Part shown: positions 59,023 through 64,000 of the stretch, piece after piece
Numbering within the stretch: the stretch's first letter is position 1
How the letters are laid out: the number at the start of each line of letters is the position of its first letter
Source: Pseudomonas moraviensis
Lineage (GTDB): Bacteria > Pseudomonadota > Gammaproteobacteria > Pseudomonadales > Pseudomonadaceae
DNA length: 64,000 bases
Reading direction: 5' to 3'
Assembly (NCBI RefSeq): GCF_900105805.1
Contig: NZ_LT629788.1
Location: forward strand, 4,030,001 to 4,094,000
The notes under the pieces: model-generated
What the model saw: only the letters and a program-made list of their open reading frames with translations
Databases searched by the model: none
Told to the model about the DNA's origin: nothing
Position numbers and translations under genes: made by a program

Positions 59023-60486
59023 TTAGCGGAACGGCGGTTCGTCGAAGCTGCGCAGTTTGCGCGAGTGCAGCGAGTTGAGTTCAGTGCGCAGCAGATCCAC
59101 CGCTTCGATACCGATCTTCAAATGCTGGCTGACCGCACGCTCATAGAAGGCGTTGGCCGAGCCCGGCAATTTGATTTCGCTGTGCAGCGGTTTGTCCGAG
59201 ACGCAGAGCAGCGTGCCGTACGGCACTCGCAGGCGATAACCTTGCGCTGCGATCGTGCCGCTTTCCATGTCCACTGCGACCGCGCGGGACAGGTTGATCA
59301 ACGGCCGCTCCTGCGCCCAGCGCAGTTCCCAGTTACGGTCGTCATAGGTCAGAACCGTGCCGGTGCGCAGGCGTTTCTTCAGGTCGTCGCCCTTCTCGCC
59401 GGTGACGTTCGCGGCTGCCTGTTGCAGGGCAAGCTGCACTTCGGCCAGGGCCGGGATCGGAATGTTCGGCGGCACCACGCGGTCGAGAATGCCGTCGCGA
59501 CGCATGTAGGCGTGGGCCAGCACGTAGTCGCCGATGGTCTGCGACTGACGCAGGCCGCCGCAGTGGCCGATCATCAGCCAGCAATGCGGACGCAGCACGG
59601 CGAGGTGGTCGGTAATGTTCTTGGCGTTGGACGGGCCGACGCCGATGTTCACCAGCGTGACGCCATGGCCGTCGTTGGCGATCAGGTGATAGGCCGGCAT
59701 CTGGTAACGGTGCCAGACCACACCGGCGGCGATGGCTGACGCTTCGCCGTGATCCATGCTCTTCTCGATGATCACGTTGCCCGGCAGGACCATGCGCACG
59801 AACCGCGGGTCATTGCGCAGTTGCTCCAGGCCATGAACGATGAACTGGTCGACGTAGCGGTGATAGTTGGTCAGCAGAATCCACGGCTGCACATGACGCC
59901 AGTCACTGCCGGTGTAATGCACCAGACGGCGCAGCGAGAAGTCGACCCGCGCGGCATCGAACAGCGCCAGCGGCAGCGGATCGGTGTTTTCCCAGTCGTA
60001 GAGACCGTCGGCAATGCCATCAGTGGCAGCGGACAGATCGGTACTCGGGAACACCCGCGCCAGCACGGCGGCGGTGACGCCGGAACCGGCCAGTTCATCG
60101 CCCTGCTCGACCACATACGGATACGGAATGTTCTGCTGGCTGACGCCGACTTCGACGGTCACGGTGAAGTCGTGCATCAACGGTGTCAGTTGTTCGAGCA
60201 GGTATTTGCGAAACGCCGCCGGGTGGGTGACGGTGACGCTGTAAGTGCCCGGCAACTGCACTTTGGCGTAAGCGCGGGTGGTCTGCGGCACTTCGCCCTG
60301 GCAGTGATAGGTCAGACGCAGTTCGGGATAGCGAAACAGGGCACGCTGTTCGGCGTCGGGTTCGACGCGGTCCTTGAGGTAACGCTTGAGGGCAGAATTC
60401 AGCGCAGTGGTGGCCCGCTCATGCAGCTCGGCCAGACGATCCACGGCTTGTTCGGCGGTTTGAACGACAATAAACGCTTCGGTCAC
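59023..60486 (-). CDS. amn: AMP nucleosidase
   Basis: Splits AMP into adenine and ribose 5-phosphate; 487 residues, close to the E. coli length. The N-terminal helical domain (TAEQAVDRLAELHERATTALN) and the C-terminal nucleoside-phosphorylase-like catalytic part (IGHCGGLRQSQTIGDYVLAHAYMRRDGILD, VAVDMESGTIAAQG) are both complete. The start is a GTG at 60486 with AGGAAG at the ideal distance; an upstream ATG at 60522 is unlikely. A family B repeat lies upstream. Confidence 0.94.
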   Translation of the reverse strand: MTEAFIVVQTAEQAVDRLAELHERATTALNSALKRYLKDRVEPDAEQRALFRYPELRLTYHCQGEVPQTTRAYAKVQLPGTYSVTVTHPAAFRKYLLEQLTPLMHDFTVTVEVGVSQQNIPYPYVVEQGDELAGSGVTAAVLARVFPSTDLSAATDGIADGLYDWENTDPLPLALFDAARVDFSLRRLVHYTGSDWRHVQPWILLTNYHRYVDQFIVHGLEQLRNDPRFVRMVLPGNVIIEKSMDHGEASAIAAGVVWHRYQMPAYHLIANDGHGVTLVNIGVGPSNAKNITDHLAVLRPHCWLMIGHCGGLRQSQTIGDYVLAHAYMRRDGILDRVVPPNIPIPALAEVQLALQQAAANVTGEKGDDLKKRLRTGTVLTYDDRNWELRWAQERPLINLSRAVAVDMESGTIAAQGYRLRVPYGTLLCVSDKPLHSEIKLPGSANAFYERAVSQHLKIGIEAVDLLRTELNSLHSRKLRSFDEPPFR

Positions 60487-60595
60487 GATCAGCTTCCTGT
60501 GTTCTGACTTGCAGAGCTTCATCTTGCCTGCATCGTGGTCGCACGGGAACAGTGGCATGTTGGCAACCGCACATTATGTCGGTCACATACGATCC

Positions 60596-60686
60596 CTGTA
60601 GGAGTGAGCCTGCTCGCGATAGCGGTCTACCGGTCGACATTTGCATCGACTGATGCACCGCTATCGCGAGCAGGCTCACTCCTACA
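60596..60686. repeat. Palindromic intergenic repeat, family B
   Basis: Facing copies of CTGTAGGAGTGAGCCTGCTC and its complement between amn and the acyl-CoA dehydrogenase gene, both on the minus strand. Confidence 0.88.
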
Positions 60687-60700
60687 AGGGTTTCGTGGGG

Positions 60701-62350
60701 TCAGAAAAGCTGTGGAGTCGAGCGGGCGACGACGGCTTCGACGTCCAGCCCACGGGGCAATGCGCCGTAGACGCGGCCTCCACCGCTCAGGCGACTGGCA
60801 ATGAAGGCATCGCTGACGGTTGAATTCCCCGCCTCCAACAGTAGCTTGGCCTGCAACCCAAGCGCGATGTCTTCGGTCAACTGTCGCGCCCGGTACTGAA
60901 TATCACTGGTGTCCTTGAACTGCGCCTGCAACTGCTGGATATGCGCAGCCAGACGCTTGTCGCCATGGCCGTCGCCCAGTTCGCTGAACAGCACATCCAG
61001 CACGCCCGGCTCTTTCGACAATGCGCGCAGCACGTCAAGACACTGCACGTTCCCCGAACCTTCCCACGTCGAATTCACCGGCGCTTCGCGGTACAGGCGC
61101 GGCAGGATGCTGTCTTCGACGTAGCCGGCGCCGCCCATGCATTCGGCGGCTTCGTTGATCATCCCCGGCGCGCGTTTGCAGATCCAGTATTTGCCCACCG
61201 CCGTCACCAGCCGCGCGAACTGCGCTTCGTGGCGATCATTCAGGTTATCCAGCGCCCTGCCCATGCGCAGACTCAGGGCCAGCGCGGCTTCGCTTTCCAG
61301 CGCCAGATCCGCCAGCACGTTTTGCATCAGCGGCTGCTCGCTGAGCAATTTGCCGCCGACCTTGCGATGAGCGCAGTGATGGCTGGCCTGGGTCAGCGCC
61401 TGGCGCATCAGCGAACTGGAACCGACCATGCAATCGAAACGGGTCATCGCCACCATCTCGATAATGGTCGGCACGCCGCGCCCTTCTTCGCCGACCATCC
61501 ACGCCAGTGCGCCACGAAATTCCACTTCGCTGGAGGCGTTGGACTGGTTGCCGAGTTTGTTTTTCAGACGCTGGATGTAGAACTGATTGCGCGTGTCGTC
61601 CGGGCGATGGCGCGGCAGCAGGAAGCAGCTCAAGCCCTTGTCGGTCTGCGCCAGCGTGAGGAAGGCGTCGCACATCGGCGCCGAACAGAACCACTTGTGC
61701 CCGACCAGTTCGTACGCCTGCCCCGGGCCGCTGGCGCCGACCGGATAAGCCTTGGTGGTATTGGCACGAACGTCGGTGCCGCCCTGCTTCTCGGTCATCG
61801 CCATGCCGATGGTCACGCCGGCCTTGTGCGCCATGCCGACATTGCGCGGATCATATTCGGTGGCGAGGACTTTGGGCAGCCACTGTTTAGCCAGGTCCGG
61901 CTGCAAGCGCAGGGCCGGCACGCTGGCGAAGGTCATGGTCAACGGGCACCCACTGCCCGCTTCAGCCTGGCTGTGCAGATAAGTCATCGACGCGCGGGCG
62001 ACATGGGCGCCGTCCTGCGGGTGCGCCCACGGCAGCGAGGTCAGGCCATGTTCGATCGCGGTGCGCATGAGTTCGTGATAAGCCGGATGAAACTCGACCA
62101 GATCAATGCGATGACCGTAGCGATCATGGCTGGCAAATACCGGTTTGTTCTGGTTGGCGAGAAACCCCGCCTCCATCAAAGGCCCACCCGCCAGTGCGCC
62201 ATAGGCATCGATCCGCGACTCGGCCCAACCGGCGCCAAAACGCCGCGACCACTCCTGCAGCGGCAGATCGATGCGGTACAGGTTGGTGCCGTCCAGCGAC
62301 GGTGGCTGGTTGGTGACTTCATGGGTTTCGGCGAACTGATGCAGGTTCAT
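60701..62350 (-). CDS. aidB: AidB-like acyl-CoA dehydrogenase
   Basis: A 549-residue flavoprotein of the acyl-CoA dehydrogenase superfamily, AidB subgroup. Seen: the N-terminal extension with HEVTNQPPSLDGTNLYRIDLPL typical of AidB, the FAD-contacting GMAMTEKQGGTDVRANTT, the KWFCSAPMCDAFL segment and the C-terminal PVNSTWEGSGNVQCLDVLRAL with the active-site glutamate. In E. coli AidB belongs to the adaptive response to alkylation damage. No ada gene is near, so alkylation control here is uncertain. Confidence 0.92.
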   Translation of the reverse strand: MNLHQFAETHEVTNQPPSLDGTNLYRIDLPLQEWSRRFGAGWAESRIDAYGALAGGPLMEAGFLANQNKPVFASHDRYGHRIDLVEFHPAYHELMRTAIEHGLTSLPWAHPQDGAHVARASMTYLHSQAEAGSGCPLTMTFASVPALRLQPDLAKQWLPKVLATEYDPRNVGMAHKAGVTIGMAMTEKQGGTDVRANTTKAYPVGASGPGQAYELVGHKWFCSAPMCDAFLTLAQTDKGLSCFLLPRHRPDDTRNQFYIQRLKNKLGNQSNASSEVEFRGALAWMVGEEGRGVPTIIEMVAMTRFDCMVGSSSLMRQALTQASHHCAHRKVGGKLLSEQPLMQNVLADLALESEAALALSLRMGRALDNLNDRHEAQFARLVTAVGKYWICKRAPGMINEAAECMGGAGYVEDSILPRLYREAPVNSTWEGSGNVQCLDVLRALSKEPGVLDVLFSELGDGHGDKRLAAHIQQLQAQFKDTSDIQYRARQLTEDIALGLQAKLLLEAGNSTVSDAFIASRLSGGGRVYGALPRGLDVEAVVARSTPQLF

Positions 62351-62445
62351 GACGGCGCTCCTTGTTCAGCATTGGCACCAGTTAAGCACTGGTGCTTTTT
62401 TGAACAAAGTGTCATACGCGCCGTTTTTGCGGCGCTTTTACCCCC

Positions 62446-64000
62446 TCAACAGCTGAGCACGCGGCGCTGCAACGCAGCCTGCAGATCCTCGAATTTCACC
62501 GGTTTGGGCAGATAGTCGATGGCCGCGCCCGGGGTGCAGTGTTCGCGGTCAGCGGTCAACGCCAGCATGAATACCGGCAGGTGCGCACAGCCCGGCAGCG
62601 CATGGATCTGGCAGCACAACGATGCGCCTTCGTGGCTGGGCAGTTGGCAATCGATCAGCACCGCATCGAAGCTTTCCCGTTGCAGGCAGTCCAGCGCGGC
62701 GGCGCCGTTGTCAGCGCTGCGCACGCGGAAACCGAGCTTGAGCAACATGCCGCGCATCACCAGTTGATTGACGCTGTTGTCATCCACCAGCAGCACCGTG
62801 CAATCCTGCGGCGCACGAATGCAATCGCGGGGCGGCTGATCCGCAGGAGCTTCGATAACCGGCAGCTCGAATTCGACATCGAGCTGGAAACGGCTACCGC
62901 GTCCGGGCTCGGAGCGGTGGGTGAGTTTGCCGTCGAGCAATTCGACCAGTTGCCGACAGATCGCCAGACCCACTCCCAGGCCGCCGTATTCGCGAGTCAT
63001 CGAACCGTCGAGCTGGAAGAAGCGCTGATACAGGGTCGCCTCGCCGAGATCGGTGAAACCGATGCCGGTGTCGATCACCGCGAATGACAGCGCCATGCGG
63101 TTATCCATCGACGGCCGCCCGGTGACGCGTAGCGCAAGGCCGCCGACACGGGTGAACTTGATGGCGTTGTCCAACAGGCATTCCAGGCACTGCGCCAGTT
63201 TCGCGCTGTCGCCAAGCAAGCGATCCGGCAGGATCGGCAGCACGTCGACCTTGAAGTCCAGCGACTTGCTCGCCGCATTCCCCTCGAACTGCACGCGCAG
63301 CGCTTCGACCACTGCGCGCAGGCTGAAACTGCCCGGCGTGGCCTTGAGCTTGCCGGCCTGCAATTCAGTCAGGGTGAGGATGCCATTGACCATGCGCATC
63401 ATGTCGCGGGCGGATCCGGCGGCGGTCTGCTGGTACTGCTCCAGTTCGGGATCGAGGTCGACGGTCTGCATCAGCTCCAGCGAACCGATCACCCCGTTCA
63501 TCGGCGTGCGCAGTTCATGGGTCAGGGTGGCGAGGAATTCATCCTTGAGCTTGTTGCTGTGGGCCAGTTGCTGGTTGAGCACCTCGAGCTTCTGCCCGGC
63601 GTCGTATAAGGTCTGCGCCTGTTGTTCGCGCATGGCGTTGATGCGATCGGCCAGCGCCAGCGACAGCAGCGCGACCTCGATCGCCGAGCCGATCTGGCTG
63701 GCGTACATGGTCAGGAACACGTTGGGCAGAAGGCCCAGCACCATCAGCGTATTGACGATGCCGCCGAGCAGGAATGCCGACCAGGCGATGATGAAATAAC
63801 GCGCCACGCGCAAGCCGCGCCACCAGGCGAGGATCCCGGCGGCGAAGATCACCACGGTGAAGGTCAGCGCCAGTGTGGTCGCCAGGCGCAGGGCCAAGGC
63901 GTAACTGGTCATCAGCGACAGACCGATCACCATTGCACTGAAGGCAATCAGACCGATCAGCAAACGATCCAGCCAAGGGCTGTGGGTTTTGGTCTGCAGG
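62446..64000 (-). CDS. Hybrid histidine kinase with 7TM sensor and receiver domain, N-terminus outside window
   Basis: Membrane sensor kinase whose start lies beyond base 64000. Visible: the last helices of a 7TMR-DISM-like sensor (63500-64000), a coiled coil (REQQAQTLYDAGQKLEVLNQQLAHSNKLK), a HisKA domain with the phospho-accepting LTHELRTPMNGVIG, an HATPase domain with LLDNAIKFT (N box), DTGIGF (G1) and YGGLGVGLAICRQLV (G2), then a receiver domain with LLVDDNSVNQLV, the phospho-acceptor Asp in AVLIDCQLP and Lys in YLPKPVK. The phosphorelay probably continues to an Hpt protein. The signal is unknown. Confidence 0.9.
   Translation of the reverse strand, partial: LQTKTHSPWLDRLLIGLIAFSAMVIGLSLMTSYALALRLATTLALTFTVVIFAAGILAWWRGLRVARYFIIAWSAFLLGGIVNTLMVLGLLPNVFLTMYASQIGSAIEVALLSLALADRINAMREQQAQTLYDAGQKLEVLNQQLAHSNKLKDEFLATLTHELRTPMNGVIGSLELMQTVDLDPELEQYQQTAAGSARDMMRMVNGILTLTELQAGKLKATPGSFSLRAVVEALRVQFEGNAASKSLDFKVDVLPILPDRLLGDSAKLAQCLECLLDNAIKFTRVGGLALRVTGRPSMDNRMALSFAVIDTGIGFTDLGEATLYQRFFQLDGSMTREYGGLGVGLAICRQLVELLDGKLTHRSEPGRGSRFQLDVEFELPVIEAPADQPPRDCIRAPQDCTVLLVDDNSVNQLVMRGMLLKLGFRVRSADNGAAALDCLQRESFDAVLIDCQLPSHEGASLCCQIHALPGCAHLPVFMLALTADREHCTPGAAIDYLPKPVKFEDLQAALQRRVLSC

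Overview
The window is chromosomal DNA of a fluorescent pseudomonad (Pseudomonas fluorescens group). This follows from the GC-rich, GC3-biased genes, the many interspersed palindromic repeats with cores such as GTAGGAGTGAGCCTGCTCGCG, and gene order. The left part (morA, glyA, a YjiA/YjiX/CstA cluster, a PilZ gene, radA, ankB, katB, mscL, fpr) follows the order I recall from the P. aeruginosa PA4601-PA4615 region. No rRNA, tRNA, CRISPR array, prophage or insertion sequence was seen.

Layout. 1-3.3 kb: 3' part of a PAS-GGDEF-EAL protein (MorA type). 3.5-4.8: glyA. 5.1-7.9: a DctA-type carboxylate carrier with two GntR/FCD regulators. 8.0-11.4: COG0523 GTPase, YjiX and CstA/BtsT transporter. 11.5-17.1: PilZ protein, radA, ankB, katB, mscL, ferredoxin-NADP reductase. 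17.4-19.4: a LuxR solo and rlmG. 19.5-22.2: cyanide-insensitive oxidase cioAB with a small DUF2474 subunit and an ANR-type box upstream. 22.6-28.2: MFS exporter, higBA toxin-antitoxin, a DJ-1-like protein, a small secreted protein, an NCS2 purine permease and trmA. 28.2-29.1: a DUF4160/DUF2442 pair. 29.4-35.2: a quinate/shikimate catabolic cluster (aroQ-type dehydroquinase, NAD-type quinate/shikimate dehydrogenase, TetR regulator, quiC-HPPD fusion, MFS carrier). 35.3-49.9: mixed housekeeping and transport genes (DMT carriers, YpfJ metallopeptidase, tesB, HDAC-like amidohydrolase, rhlE, DnaQ-like exonuclease, NYN protein). 49.9-58.3: a glycosyltransferase-like protein, lipoproteins, hrpB, a cation diffusion facilitator and an Lrp regulator. 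58.3-64: rluE, amn, an AidB-like acyl-CoA dehydrogenase and a hybrid histidine kinase cut by the window end.

How genes work together. The quinate cluster would take up quinate/shikimate (MFS), oxidise it (dehydrogenase), dehydrate it (AroQ) and convert 3-dehydroshikimate to protocatechuate (QuiC) for the beta-ketoadipate pathway. A 15-bp motif is shared by the two promoter regions, and a second 15-mer equals the PcaR operator as I remember it. The aroQ copy has lost ten residues that include the catalytic His/Glu pair. katB-ankB form a peroxide-defence unit. MorA and the PilZ protein are a c-di-GMP pair separated by about 8 kb.

The most unusual items are the aroQ deletion, a DJ-1-family protein lacking both catalytic residues, the shared quinate-cluster operators, two palindromes in front of higBA, and a short GC3-biased reading frame followed by its own terminator opposite the Lrp gene. 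I found no clearly new multi-gene system.
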